Part shown: piece by piece, positions 44,403 to 53,491 of the stretch
How positions within the stretch are numbered: the stretch's first letter is position 1
Layout: every line of letters begins with the position of its first letter
Assembly (NCBI RefSeq): GCF_030291075.1
Contig: NZ_CP127407.1
Span: 2,106,001-2,170,000 of the forward strand
Source: Stenotrophomonas sp. 57
GTDB taxonomy: Bacteria; Pseudomonadota; Gammaproteobacteria; Xanthomonadales; Xanthomonadaceae
Length of the DNA: 64,000 nt
Direction: 5' to 3'
The notes under the pieces: generated by a model
Told to the model about the DNA's origin: nothing
What the model saw: the letters and a program-made list of their open reading frames with translations, nothing else
The model's database searches: none
Position numbers and translations under genes: made by a program

Positions 44403-46175
44403 TCACCGCAATGGTCGATCCTCACCGCCGTCTCCGCTTTCCACCGGCGCCGGACCGGCATTGCTGCGGCGCTGTTCCTCGTAGGTGCGGAACGCCTGGT
44501 GGATGTGCTTGCGCAGCTCATCGTCGTTCCAGGGTTTGGTCAGGAAGCGGTAGATCGCACCACGGTTGATCGCGTCGGTCACCGTGTTCAGATCGGTGTA
44601 GCCGGACAGCACCAGGCGGATCGTATCGGGGTACAGCATCTTCACCCGGCCCAGGAACTCGGTGCCGCTCATGTCACTCATGCGCTGGTCGGACAGGATC
44701 ACCTGCACATCGTTGATCGCCAGCAGGTCGAACGCATCGCGCACGTTGCCGGCCGCCAGGATGCGGTAGCCATCACGGCGGAACAGGCGCACCAGCGAGC
44801 GCAGCACGTTCTCCTCGTCGTCCAGCAGCAGCAAAGTACGGTCCGGGCGGGTTTCGGCGAACGCCTCCGGACGCAGGTAGCGGCGGCGCAGGGTCATGCC
44901 GGCGGCATCGGCCGACATCGGCTCGCCGAACAGGTAACCCTGGAACACGTCGCAGTCGTTGCGGCGCAGGAAGCCCAGCTGCGCCTGCGATTCCACGCCG
45001 TTGGCAATCACGGTCATGCCCAGCTGGTGGCCCATGGCAATGATCGCGCGGGCGATGGCCGCCTCGCGGTTGCCGGCGGGCGCGCTCTTGATGAAGCTGC
45101 GGTCGATCTTCAGCTTGTCCACTGGATAGCGCACCAGCGCGCTCAGGCTGGAATCGCCGGTGCCGAAGTTGTCCAGGCTGAGGCTGATGCCTTCGTTGCG
45201 CAGGTTGGCCAGCGTCTCGTGCACGAAGTTGACGTTGTTGGTCAGTGCGCTCTCATTGATCTCCAGCGTTAGCATCTGCGCCGGCACGCCTGCGGCCTGG
45301 ATCAGGCCCATCACTTCGGCGAAGAAATTGGGCCGCAGCAGCTGCAGGGTCGACACGTTCACGGCGATGGTGAAGTCATCGAAGCCCTGGTCGCGCCACA
45401 GGCGGGCCTGCTTCAGTGCGCCTTCCAGCACCCAGGTGCCGATCTGCACGATGATGCCCAGGCGCTCGGCAGTGCGCATGAAGCGCTCCGGCACCAGCAT
45501 GCCCAGGGTAGGCGACTGCCATCGCAGCAGCGCTTCCATGCCCACCACGTGGCCATCGCGGGCACTGACCAGCGGCTGGTAGCGCAGCTTCAGCTCGCCA
45601 TTGGGAATGGCATCCACGATCTGGCGCGCGATGATGCTCTCGCTGTGCGCACTGGGCGGGGTGTCCACTGCATGGATGCGCACGGCGTTGCCTCCCTCGC
45701 GGGCCGCTTGGTACAGCGCATCTTCGGCGTGATCGAGCAGGCGCGACGTGCTGCTGGCATGCTCCGGGCACAGGCTCACGCCCAGCTTGCCGGTCATGAA
45801 CAGCGTGTAGGGCAGCACCGACAGCGGCAGCTCCATCTGCTGGCGGATTTCCTCGGCGAAGTCCTCCGGCAGCGGCACGTCGGCGGCGCGCGGCACCGCG
45901 ATCAGGAATTCGTCACTGCCGTGGCGCCACAGCTTGCCGCGTCCGCGCAGGTAGGACTGCAGCCGCTGCGCCACCAGCACCAGCGCCTGGTCGCCCACCT
46001 CGGCGCTCATGTTCTCGTTCACCGAAGCGAAGTGGTCGATGTCCGCGTGCATCAGCATCAGCGCGGTGCCGCCGGAGGCCGCCTCGGCGACCATCGCCTG
46101 CAGCTCGGGGTTGCCGGCGCCGAGGCGGTCGGGGGCATCGTCGATGCTGACCGGGGGCTGGTTGGGGTTCCACAT
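44403..46175 (-). CDS. ravR: GGDEF-EAL-receiver protein (RavR-like), degenerate enzyme domains
   Basis: This 590-aa protein has the unusual order GGDEF (~20-155), EAL (~180-430), receiver (~455-575). The receiver has LLLLDDEENVLRSL and phospho-Asp in VILSDQRMSD. In Xanthomonas, RavR has this order and breaks down c-di-GMP. Here the GGDEF motif is GSDEF without an RxxD site, DDFGTG reads DNFGTG, and AEGVE reads ANGVE, which removes the second metal Asp and a catalytic Glu. EALLRW is kept. The protein may therefore bind rather than cleave c-di-GMP. It lies 4 bases after the RavA-like gene. Confidence 0.85.
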   Translation of the reverse strand: MWNPNQPPVSIDDAPDRLGAGNPELQAMVAEAASGGTALMLMHADIDHFASVNENMSAEVGDQALVLVAQRLQSYLRGRGKLWRHGSDEFLIAVPRAADVPLPEDFAEEIRQQMELPLSVLPYTLFMTGKLGVSLCPEHASSTSRLLDHAEDALYQAAREGGNAVRIHAVDTPPSAHSESIIARQIVDAIPNGELKLRYQPLVSARDGHVVGMEALLRWQSPTLGMLVPERFMRTAERLGIIVQIGTWVLEGALKQARLWRDQGFDDFTIAVNVSTLQLLRPNFFAEVMGLIQAAGVPAQMLTLEINESALTNNVNFVHETLANLRNEGISLSLDNFGTGDSSLSALVRYPVDKLKIDRSFIKSAPAGNREAAIARAIIAMGHQLGMTVIANGVESQAQLGFLRRNDCDVFQGYLFGEPMSADAAGMTLRRRYLRPEAFAETRPDRTLLLLDDEENVLRSLVRLFRRDGYRILAAGNVRDAFDLLAINDVQVILSDQRMSDMSGTEFLGRVKMLYPDTIRLVLSGYTDLNTVTDAINRGAIYRFLTKPWNDDELRKHIHQAFRTYEEQRRSNAGPAPVESGDGGEDRPLR

Positions 46176-46179
46176 AGGC

Positions 46180-48282
46180 TCAGTATTCCGGTGAATCGAC
46201 GGCAGCCATGCTGGCCGCCTGGTAGGGGAGGTGGACGTCGATCAGGGTGCCCTCGCCGTGTGCGGACTCGATCCGCACATGGCCGCCGACACTCTGCGCG
46301 CGCTCGCGCATCACGATCAGGCCAAGGCCGCGCGGGCCGTCAGGGTCGAAACCTTCGCCGTCATCCCGGATCTGCAGGTGCAGCCCGCGCTGGCCGACGT
46401 CGCGCAGCTGCAGCTGCACCTGGCTGGCACGCGCGTGCCGCAGCACGTTGGTCAGGCTCTCCTGCGCGATGCGGAAGCAGGCCTGCTCGATGCTGTTGTC
46501 GGGGCGATTCGGAAGCGGTTCGATCTCGGCCAGCAGTTCCACCGGCGAGGAGCGGAACAGCACGCGTGCCTGCCAGCTGAGGGCCGCTTCCAGGCCCAGG
46601 GCATCCAGCTGCGGCGGACGCAGCAGGGTGGAGATGTCACGCAGCTTGGCCACGGTCGTGTCGGCCAGGCCAACGATCTGCGCCAGATCCTCGGCGCGGC
46701 GCTGCGGATCATCCTCGTCCTGTGCTGCGTAGGCCGACAGCTTGATCGCAGTGATCGCCTGGCCGATGTCATCGTGCAGGTCGCGTGAGATCGCGCGGCG
46801 TTCATCTTCCTGCAGCGAGAACAGGCGCCCAGCCATGGCCTGCAGTTCGCGGTTGCTGGTTTCCAGCGCACTGCGGGTGCGTTCGGAATCGCTCAGGTCG
46901 CGCACGATCAGCAGCTTGCAGTCGCGGCCGCCATAGCGCACTTCGCCCACCGCAAGGCCGGCGTGGAAGCTGCGGCCGTCTGCGCGCTGCATTGCCACCA
47001 CGCTGCTGTGGCCAGGGCCCAGGTGTGGCTGCCCGGCGCGCAGCTGGCCACGCACGCGGGCCAGGTCACCGGCAGCCACCAGGGCCGACAGGGGCTCGCC
47101 GAGCAGGGTATGGGTGCCGTAACCGAACAGGCTGGCGGCCCAGGCGTTGGTGTACAGCACATGCTCGTCGGAAAGGATCACCACGCCATCGGGCAGCACC
47201 CGCACCAGCTCGCGGAACTGCTCCTCGCGCTCGCGCAGCAGGCGCCGCGACTGTTCCTTTTCGGTCACGTCCTGCAGCGTTCCCAGTACCCGGCTGCGGC
47301 CGGACTCGTCGGTGCCACTGGCCGCACGCAGGTGAACCATCAACGCGCGGCCGTCCATCGACAGCAGCGGCAGCAGCACATCCACCTGTACCGGCTCACC
47401 GGAGCAGAGGTCGGCCAGCAGCTGTTCGGTCTGGCTGGCGGTAGCCGGGTCGGCGGGTACCAGCAGCTCGTCGAAGCGATGCCAGCGGCGGGCTTCGGGC
47501 GGGCGCCGGCCCAGCAGGCGATAGACCTGGTTGGAATAGCGGCCCAGGCCTGTGGACGGATCCAGCTCCCACGCGCCGATGCGGGCCAGCTCGTGCGCTT
47601 CTTCGACCCGCGCCAGCGCCTGGTCGCGGCGCAGCTGCGCCAGATCCTCGGCCGTGCGGTCGATGGCGATCAGCAGGCGCGCGTTGTGGCCGTCGTAGCT
47701 GATCGCGTTTGAACGCAGCTCCATCTGGCGCAGGCTGCCGTCGCGCAGCTGCAGCTGCGTGCGCAGGATGCACAGCTCCTCCGGCGCCTCCCGGATCGCC
47801 TCCAGTTTGGTCTGCAGCGCCTGGTCCTGGCCCGGTGGCCACAGCGCGTCGATGGTCTGCTCCAGCAGCTCGTCGCGTTCCCAGCCGAAAGCACTGCATG
47901 CAGCAGGGTTGGCATCGAGGATGGCCAACGTGTCCAGATCGTAGACCAGGATCGGGCCCGGATTGCCTTCGAACATCTGCCGCAGGCGCAGCTCGGAGGC
48001 CTGCTGGCGGGCATGGGTGTGCAGCACATGCTCGGCCAGCGGGCGCAGCAGCAGATACAGCAGCCCGGCACTGGCCAGTGCAAAGAACGAGCCCTTCACG
48101 CTCTGCCACATCGTGGCCTGCTGCGGGTCGGACACCAGCGCCTGTACCGCACTGTCGGAGGCGATCATCCAGGCCAACGCCATCACCAGATAGCTCAGTA
48201 CCACCCGCCGGCGGTCGCGGCTCAGCGCCTGCGCCATCCGCGGGTCGGGAACTGGGGCGGTGCCGGTCGGTTCTGCGGGCAT
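46180..48282 (-). CDS. ravA: Membrane PAS histidine kinase, NarX type (RavA-like)
   Basis: This 700-aa protein has two membrane helices near residues 27-45 and 62-82 with a short periplasmic loop, then three PAS-like domains (~95-215, ~230-340, ~355-470), then a HisKA_3 dimerisation domain (ISRDLHDDIGQAITAIKLSA) and an ATPase (GLIVMRERAQSVGGHVRIES). This class usually phosphorylates LuxR-type regulators. It is read together with the RavR-like gene, and position and domain order fit Xanthomonas RavA. Confidence 0.82.
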   Translation of the reverse strand: MPAEPTGTAPVPDPRMAQALSRDRRRVVLSYLVMALAWMIASDSAVQALVSDPQQATMWQSVKGSFFALASAGLLYLLLRPLAEHVLHTHARQQASELRLRQMFEGNPGPILVYDLDTLAILDANPAACSAFGWERDELLEQTIDALWPPGQDQALQTKLEAIREAPEELCILRTQLQLRDGSLRQMELRSNAISYDGHNARLLIAIDRTAEDLAQLRRDQALARVEEAHELARIGAWELDPSTGLGRYSNQVYRLLGRRPPEARRWHRFDELLVPADPATASQTEQLLADLCSGEPVQVDVLLPLLSMDGRALMVHLRAASGTDESGRSRVLGTLQDVTEKEQSRRLLREREEQFRELVRVLPDGVVILSDEHVLYTNAWAASLFGYGTHTLLGEPLSALVAAGDLARVRGQLRAGQPHLGPGHSSVVAMQRADGRSFHAGLAVGEVRYGGRDCKLLIVRDLSDSERTRSALETSNRELQAMAGRLFSLQEDERRAISRDLHDDIGQAITAIKLSAYAAQDEDDPQRRAEDLAQIVGLADTTVAKLRDISTLLRPPQLDALGLEAALSWQARVLFRSSPVELLAEIEPLPNRPDNSIEQACFRIAQESLTNVLRHARASQVQLQLRDVGQRGLHLQIRDDGEGFDPDGPRGLGLIVMRERAQSVGGHVRIESAHGEGTLIDVHLPYQAASMAAVDSPEY

Positions 48283-48341
48283 GGACGGGCTGGATGAAAA
48301 GGGGCGCCGGCCATCTTACCGCGCAGCTGTGCCCTGACCAC

Positions 48342-48368
48342 TCAATTATCCGCTGCAGGGGCCGTTAA
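48342..48368 (+). promoter_or_regulatory. Sigma-28-like promoter of the PAS-GGDEF-EAL gene
   Basis: TCAA, 15 bases, then GCCGTTAA match TAAA-N15-GCCGATAA with one change in each box. Transcription would start ~40 bases before the GTG. Confidence 0.65.
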
Positions 48369-48414
48369 CCACTGCGTGCCCCGCTGACGGGCGTGTCATC
48401 CGGAGCAAGATCGC

Positions 48415-51174
48415 GTGGACCAAGGGATCATCGCCAGCCTGCTGCAGCACCCGCTTGCGTCGGCACTGGTCATCGTCGACCGTACGGGGCGCCCGCTGGC
48501 GGCCAATCCGGCTGCGCGCGAGCATGGCCTGCCGGCCACCGTGGCCTCCTATGCGCCGATGCTGGAAGATCTGCGCCTGATGGCCGCCGATGGCGGCATC
48601 GTGGCCTGTACGTTGCCGGGTGGCCCGCGAGGCCACTACGACGGGCACCTGCGTGCCGTGCACGATGGCGCTGGCAATCTGCTGGCCTTCACGCTGAGCA
48701 TTCCCGAGCCGGTACCGGTGGATGGGGGCGGGCGCTGGGAGCTTGCGCTGGACAGCGCCGGCCACAGCCTGTGGGACTGGGACATTCCCAGCGACCGCGT
48801 GGTGCGCACCCCGGCGCTGGGCGACGAGACCGCCACCGAAATGCTGGCGCGCGTCCACAGCGAAGACATCGGCCAGGTGCGTGCTGCACTGGACCAGCAC
48901 CTGCGCGGGCAGAGCGAGCAGTACAGCGCGCAGTTCCGCTTCCGTCAGGCGGACGGCCAGTGGCGCTGGGTGCTCGACCGCGGTCGCGTGGTGGCGCGTA
49001 CCGCCGACGGGCAACCCTTGCGCATGGTCGGCACGCATACCGACATCGAGCAGCAGAAGCAGCTCGAATCGCTGCTGCAGGAACAGCAGCTGCACTTGAG
49101 CGAGGCGCAGCGCATCGCAAGCATGGGCAGCTGGTCGTTCGATCCCAACACCGGCCACTTCTGGTGGTCGCCGGAACTGCGCTCGCTGCTGGCGCTGGAG
49201 CAGGGCGCCGTGCCCGGCCAGCGACGGTGGTTGAAGCAGCTGCATCCGCGCTCCCGCGGTGCGCTGCGGGCGGCGTGGAGGCGATTGTGGCGGGACGGCC
49301 GCGCCGCCAACCTGGAGCTGGAACTGACCCGCGGCCATGAGCCTTCGCAGCACCTGCGGCTGTGGATGCAGCCGCTGCTGGACATGGACGGGCAACCCAA
49401 GCGCCTGCTCGGCCAGGTGCAGAACATCACCGAACAGCACCAGACCGATGCGTTGATCCGCTGGCGCACCGAACTGCTGAACCGGGTCTCCGCGCTGGGC
49501 CGTATCGGCGGCTGCGAGATCGAAGTGCAGACCCGCAGCATGCAATGGACCGAGGAGTGCTACCGCATCCATGGCCTGCGCAAGGAACCGATCACCCTCG
49601 ACCAAGCGCTGGCGCTGTACACCGAGGACTCGCGCAACGCGTTCGAGGCGGCGCTCGCCCGTATCGCCAACGGCGGCCTGCCCGAGCAGCTGGACCTGTG
49701 CTTCTACCGCCAGTCCGGCCTGCGCGTCTGGGTGCAGGTGCTGATCGAACTGGACCGCCGTGATGGGCTGCCGCCGCGCTTCGTGGTGCTGTTCCGCGAC
49801 ATCACCCGGGAACGCGAGGCCAACGAGCGCATCGAGCTGCTGGCCCATTACGATCTGCTCACCGGTCTGCCCAACCGCGTGCTGCTCGGCGAGCAGACAG
49901 CAGAAGCCATCGAGGAAGCGCGCGACCGTGGCACCTCGCTGGCGATGCTGTTCATCGATCTGGACGGCTTCAAAACCATCAACGACAGCTTCGGTCATGC
50001 CACCGGTGATGCGCTGCTGAAGGCCGCTGCGACGCGCCTGCACCAGAACCTGCGCAACAACGACCTGTTTGGCCGCTTCAGTGGCGACGAGTTCATCGTG
50101 GTGCTGCGCGATCTGGCCGAGCCGGAAGACGCCGGCCACGTGGCGCGCAAGTTGATCGCTTCGCTGGCCGAGCCGCTGCGCCGTGGCGACACCACGTTGA
50201 AGGTCGGCGCCAGTGTCGGCATCGCGATGCTGGGCGACGCGCAGACCGACTTCGATTCCCTGCTGCGTGCCGCCGATGCGGCGATGTACGCGGCCAAGGA
50301 GGCCGGCCGCAATACCTACCAGTACTACAGCCAGGACGCGCTGGCCCGCATCCAGCGCAAGCTGGAGCTCGAGCATGCACTCCACGGCGCCATCGAGCGC
50401 GAAGAGTTCAGCCTGGCCTACCAGCCGCTGCTGCATGCCCATCATGGCGAGCCACCGGCCATCGAAGCGCTGCTGCGCTGGCACCGGCCCGGGATCGGCT
50501 ACTGCAGCCCGGCCGAGTTCATCCCCATCGCAGAGAAGTGCGGCGAGATCGTACGGATCGGCGACTGGGTGCTCAATGAAGCCTGCCGCCAGGCCACCGC
50601 CTGGGACCGCGCCGGCCTGCACTTTGATCGCATCGCGGTCAATGTGTCGGCGGTGCAGTTGCGGGATCGCGGCTTCGCCGAACGCGTGATCGAGATCTGC
50701 CATGCCCATGGCTGGCCGCCGCAACGGCTGGAACTGGAGCTGACCGAGTCGGCGCTGATCCGTGACACCGACATCCTGCGCCACTGCTTCGATGTACTGG
50801 AGCGCCATGGCGTGCCGCTGGCAGTGGACGACTTCGGGACCGGATTTTCCAACCTCAACTATCTGAACCGCTTCCCGGTGGGCCGCCTGAAGATCGACCG
50901 CAGTTTCGTGCAGGGCATGCTGCATGATTCGGGCACGGCCGAGGTGACCCAGGCGATCGTGCACCTGGGCCACGCGCTGGGCATGAAGGTGGTGGCCGAG
51001 GGCGTGGAAACGCACCAGGAAGAAGACATGCTGCGCCGCCAGGGCTGCGACGAGATCCAGGGCTACCTGTACTCGCGCCCGCTCAGCCCGCGTGACCTCG
51101 CGCAGTGGCTGCGCCAGCCACAGCCGGTTTCGCTGCGCACCGATGCCAGCGGGGAAGCCGTGCTGGTGCGCTGA
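48415..51174 (+). CDS. PAS-GGDEF-EAL c-di-GMP enzyme
   Basis: This 919-aa soluble protein has about four PAS-type sensor modules in residues ~1-470, then GGDEF (~475-640) and EAL (~655-905). The GGDEF motif is SGDEF with an RxxD site (RNND) five residues before it. The EAL domain is complete (EALLRWHR, NVSAVQL, ELTESALI, DDFGTGFSN, AEGVETHQ), so phosphodiesterase activity is likely and cyclase activity possible. The start is GTG with GGAG eight bases upstream. A sigma-28-like promoter would place it in the late flagellar class. Confidence 0.9.
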   Translation: MDQGIIASLLQHPLASALVIVDRTGRPLAANPAAREHGLPATVASYAPMLEDLRLMAADGGIVACTLPGGPRGHYDGHLRAVHDGAGNLLAFTLSIPEPVPVDGGGRWELALDSAGHSLWDWDIPSDRVVRTPALGDETATEMLARVHSEDIGQVRAALDQHLRGQSEQYSAQFRFRQADGQWRWVLDRGRVVARTADGQPLRMVGTHTDIEQQKQLESLLQEQQLHLSEAQRIASMGSWSFDPNTGHFWWSPELRSLLALEQGAVPGQRRWLKQLHPRSRGALRAAWRRLWRDGRAANLELELTRGHEPSQHLRLWMQPLLDMDGQPKRLLGQVQNITEQHQTDALIRWRTELLNRVSALGRIGGCEIEVQTRSMQWTEECYRIHGLRKEPITLDQALALYTEDSRNAFEAALARIANGGLPEQLDLCFYRQSGLRVWVQVLIELDRRDGLPPRFVVLFRDITREREANERIELLAHYDLLTGLPNRVLLGEQTAEAIEEARDRGTSLAMLFIDLDGFKTINDSFGHATGDALLKAAATRLHQNLRNNDLFGRFSGDEFIVVLRDLAEPEDAGHVARKLIASLAEPLRRGDTTLKVGASVGIAMLGDAQTDFDSLLRAADAAMYAAKEAGRNTYQYYSQDALARIQRKLELEHALHGAIEREEFSLAYQPLLHAHHGEPPAIEALLRWHRPGIGYCSPAEFIPIAEKCGEIVRIGDWVLNEACRQATAWDRAGLHFDRIAVNVSAVQLRDRGFAERVIEICHAHGWPPQRLELELTESALIRDTDILRHCFDVLERHGVPLAVDDFGTGFSNLNYLNRFPVGRLKIDRSFVQGMLHDSGTAEVTQAIVHLGHALGMKVVAEGVETHQEEDMLRRQGCDEIQGYLYSRPLSPRDLAQWLRQPQPVSLRTDASGEAVLVR

Positions 51175-51184
51175 GGATCCGCTT

Positions 51185-51253
51185 TGGCAGGTGCCGACCT
51201 GGGTCGGCACGAATGCCTGGGCGCGCGACCATCCACGCATGGCGTGGATCTAC
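51185..51253. repeat. Two GTAG-type palindromes; the second supplies a stop codon
   Basis: GGCAGGTGCCGACCTGGGTC begins a decayed copy at 51185-51210. TCCACGCATGGCGTGGATCT plus AC makes a full copy at 51232-51253. The GTAG of the second, read on the minus strand, contains the TAG stop of the membrane protein gene at 51250. Confidence 0.75.
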
Positions 51254-51756
51254 CTCGGGAATTCCGCCTTCAACTGCATGCGCAGCGTCTCGACGATGGC
51301 CGCATAGCGCCGCTTCTGGACCAGATAGCTGCCCACGAACAGCGGCAGCACCAGCAGCAGCGGCGCCACCATCGGGCGCATCGCCACCAGCGGCAACAGC
51401 AGCAGCGAGAGAATCGCCACGAACCAGCTGCAGAGGCCGATCACCCGCACCTCGTGCCGTCGCGCGTTGAGTACGATGCGACCGCGCATCACCGGGAAGT
51501 AGCGCAGGCCAAAGCTCGGCGCGAAGCTCTCGCGGAACGCCATGCTGCCATCGGGCAGCGCATGGAAGGTCAGTCGCAGCCACTTGTCCCAAGGCAGGTC
51601 ACGCTCCAGGCTGCCCAGCGAGAGGCGGGCCTGCATGGCCGGTGACGCCGCAATGCGTTCGTTGAACAGGGTGATGCCCCAGCTGAAATAGCCGGCCACC
51701 CAGGCCATCAGAAGGACGGTCTCGATAAGCAGCACTGCGATCAGGGCGATGGCCAT
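51250..51756 (-). CDS. Membrane protein of unknown function
   Basis: I do not recognise this 168-aa protein. It has one N-terminal helix (~3-28, IALIAVLLIETVLLMAWVAG) and two more (~107-125 and ~128-145), with a soluble part of ~75 residues between (LPWDKWLRLTFHALPDGSMA). The TAG stop lies inside a GTAG palindrome, so the last residues may differ from relatives. No operon partner is evident. Confidence 0.7.
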   Translation of the reverse strand: MAIALIAVLLIETVLLMAWVAGYFSWGITLFNERIAASPAMQARLSLGSLERDLPWDKWLRLTFHALPDGSMAFRESFAPSFGLRYFPVMRGRIVLNARRHEVRVIGLCSWFVAILSLLLLPLVAMRPMVAPLLLVLPLFVGSYLVQKRRYAAIVETLRMQLKAEFPR

Positions 51757-51805
51757 CGGTCTTCCATGAACGGGACCGGGGCATCATGCCATGCGGGGCG
51801 GCCCA

Positions 51806-51827
51806 TCCACGCAAGGCGTGGATCTAC
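51806..51827 (-). repeat. GTAG palindrome that supplies a stop codon
   Basis: TCCACGCAAGGCGTGGATCT plus AC is a SMAG copy. The GTAG on the minus strand contains the TAG stop of the 71-aa gene at 51824. Confidence 0.75.
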
Positions 51828-52039
51828 TTCAGCGCTTCCCCATCGAGCCCCAGGTCCCACGCCAGCCCCAGCAGCGCCTCGTCCGCCCGCGACGGGGCAG
51901 GGCGAGCATCTGCCAATTGCTGCAGCTCGCGGATCTCTTCGCGGGCGACCTCTTCCAGCTGTTGCAGCTGCTCACGCACGCTCGCGTTGCGCGGGCGTTC
52001 GGTGTCGGTGAGGGAGGGCAGGGCGCGGATCAGGGTCAT
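51824..52039 (-). CDS. Small hypothetical protein, 71 aa
   Basis: I do not recognise this 71-aa acidic protein. Residues ~20-48 are strongly helical (VREQLQQLEEVAREEIRELQ), perhaps a coiled coil, and the C-terminus is ADEALLGLAWDLGLDGEALK. The TAG stop is part of a GTAG palindrome. It lies downstream of the chemoreceptor gene beyond a terminator. Confidence 0.55.
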   Translation of the reverse strand: MTLIRALPSLTDTERPRNASVREQLQQLEEVAREEIRELQQLADARPAPSRADEALLGLAWDLGLDGEALK

Positions 52040-52078
52040 GGTGCGTGTACAGGATGCATCCAACGGCGGGTCACAGGC

Positions 52079-52104
52079 AAAGGCCCCGGACGAACCGGGG
52101 CCTT
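52079..52104 (-). terminator. Terminator after the chemoreceptor gene
   Basis: AAGGCCCCGG and CCGGGGCCTT form a 10-bp stem with a 5-base loop, 34 bases past the stop. The minus strand continues TTTGCC. Confidence 0.7.
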
Positions 52105-52137
52105 GCGGGCTGCCGGCGACGGCAGCGGACATCAGGG

Positions 52138-53328
52138 TCAGAACAGCTCGACGGTGCCGGCGCCCATGCTCTGCTGGGCAACCGGCTTGTGCGGCGGGCG
52201 TTCCCACTCGCTGCGCAGTTCGCGCAGGCGGCTGCCGGTGCGCTGCAGGGCAGTGGCGATCTCTTCGTCGAACACGCCGCCATTGCGGTGCAGCAGTTCC
52301 TGCAGGGCGACTGCTTCGCGGTTGATCGCCGTCAGGCGGTCCAGGTGGGTGTGCACGCCGCCCAGTGCCTGGGTGGCGATGTCTTCGAACTGCAGGGCGC
52401 GCACGGCCTCGGCCACGCTGCCATCGATCGAACGGGCGCACTCGGACACTTCGCGCATGCCGTCGCCCAGCGAAGCGTTGATCTGCGCAACGTTGTCGAG
52501 CATCGCCGCCGCTTCCTGGCGGGCTTCGCGGGAGCGGTCCATGTCACGCGAGGCCATGTGCGAGACCGTCTCGCGCACCTTGGCGATGGCGTCCTTGGAG
52601 CTGTGCGCCAGCTTGCGGATCTGCTCGTTGAAGGTGGTCGAGCGCTCGGACAGGTTGCGCACTTCGTCAGCGACCACGGCGAAGCCACGACCGGCTTCAC
52701 CGGCACGCGCCGCTTCGATGGCCGCGTTCAGCGCCAGCAGGTTGGTCTGGTCGGCGATCGACTTGACGTCTTCCAGCAGCGCGAAGATGCCATCCAGGTG
52801 CTGCGCCATCTGGTCGATGTGCTGCACGGTGGTGCTGCTCTGGCCGCTGACCTGTTCCAGCGCTTCCACCAGCTGTTCCATGCGGTGGCTGGCGTGCTGG
52901 GCGAAACGGGCAACGTCGAGGCCGGCATTGCCTTCATCACCAGCGCGGTCGACGATGCGCGACAGGGCTTGGCTCTGCTGGCGCGACTTGCGGTTCATCG
53001 CATCGAAGCTGCCGCCCAGGCTGGACACTGCCTGGCGGATCAGGTCACGGGCGCGTTCCACTTCGCCGCGCGAACCGTCAATCTCGTTGCCGACGAAGTT
53101 GCGCAGTTCGGTCAGCAGCTGGTCCTGTTCGCGCAGGACACGGGCGTGTTCGGGGGAACGATGTGCCTGGGCGCGGGTGGTCCACCACGCAAAGCCGAGC
53201 CAGCTCAGCGTCATCGTGGTCAGGATCGCCCAGCGCAGGGCGGCCGGCCATTCGAAACCGATGGCGATGGGGAGCAGCAGGGTCAGAGCCAGGGGGGCGG
53301 CCAGACGGATGAAAATGCGTGAGTACAT
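52138..53328 (-). CDS. Methyl-accepting chemotaxis protein without periplasmic sensor
   Basis: This 396-aa protein has two membrane helices close together (~5-25 and ~32-50) and almost no periplasmic loop, then a long helical signalling domain. The receptor tip is clear ([20 protein letters not shown] then [18 protein letters not shown]). It must sense from the membrane or cytoplasm, or work with a partner. The C-terminus TVELF is a short motif that may recruit adaptation enzymes. A sigma-28 promoter drives it. Confidence 0.9.
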   Translation of the reverse strand: MYSRIFIRLAAPLALTLLLPIAIGFEWPAALRWAILTTMTLSWLGFAWWTTRAQAHRSPEHARVLREQDQLLTELRNFVGNEIDGSRGEVERARDLIRQAVSSLGGSFDAMNRKSRQQSQALSRIVDRAGDEGNAGLDVARFAQHASHRMEQLVEALEQVSGQSSTTVQHIDQMAQHLDGIFALLEDVKSIADQTNLLALNAAIEAARAGEAGRGFAVVADEVRNLSERSTTFNEQIRKLAHSSKDAIAKVRETVSHMASRDMDRSREARQEAAAMLDNVAQINASLGDGMREVSECARSIDGSVAEAVRALQFEDIATQALGGVHTHLDRLTAINREAVALQELLHRNGGVFDEEIATALQRTGSRLRELRSEWERPPHKPVAQQSMGAGTVELF

Positions 53329-53356
53329 GGACGTTCTCGGGAGGTGCACGGAGGAT

Positions 53357-53383
53357 GTATCGGCCGTACCCCCTTTCTCTTTA
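53357..53383 (-). promoter_or_regulatory. Sigma-28 (FliA) promoter of the chemoreceptor gene
   Basis: The minus strand reads TAAAGAGA, 11 bases, then GCCGATAC, one base off the consensus. Confidence 0.85.
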
Positions 53384-53444
53384 ACGTCGATGTGCCTCGA
53401 AGTGCATTCTGAATGCGCCGGTTTTCCGGCGCCCTGGCGGCTTC

Positions 53445-53485
53445 GGGGTCGGAGCCCTTTCCGTGCCGGGAAGGGATCCGACCCC
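53445..53485. repeat. GGGGTCGGAGCC-type palindrome
   Basis: GGGGTCGGAGCCCTTTCC pairs with GGAAGGGATCCGACCCC around a short loop. It lies 7 bases past the hflD stop and is related to 17615-17653, with the GGATCC/GGAGCC arms swapped. It may terminate hflD. Confidence 0.65.
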
Positions 53486-53491
53486 TCGGGC

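Noticed and set aside
48346..51240. Very long open frame on the minus strand opposite the PAS-GGDEF-EAL gene
   Set aside because: The plus-strand frame has complete SGDEF and EAL motifs; the opposite frame is a codon-bias shadow.
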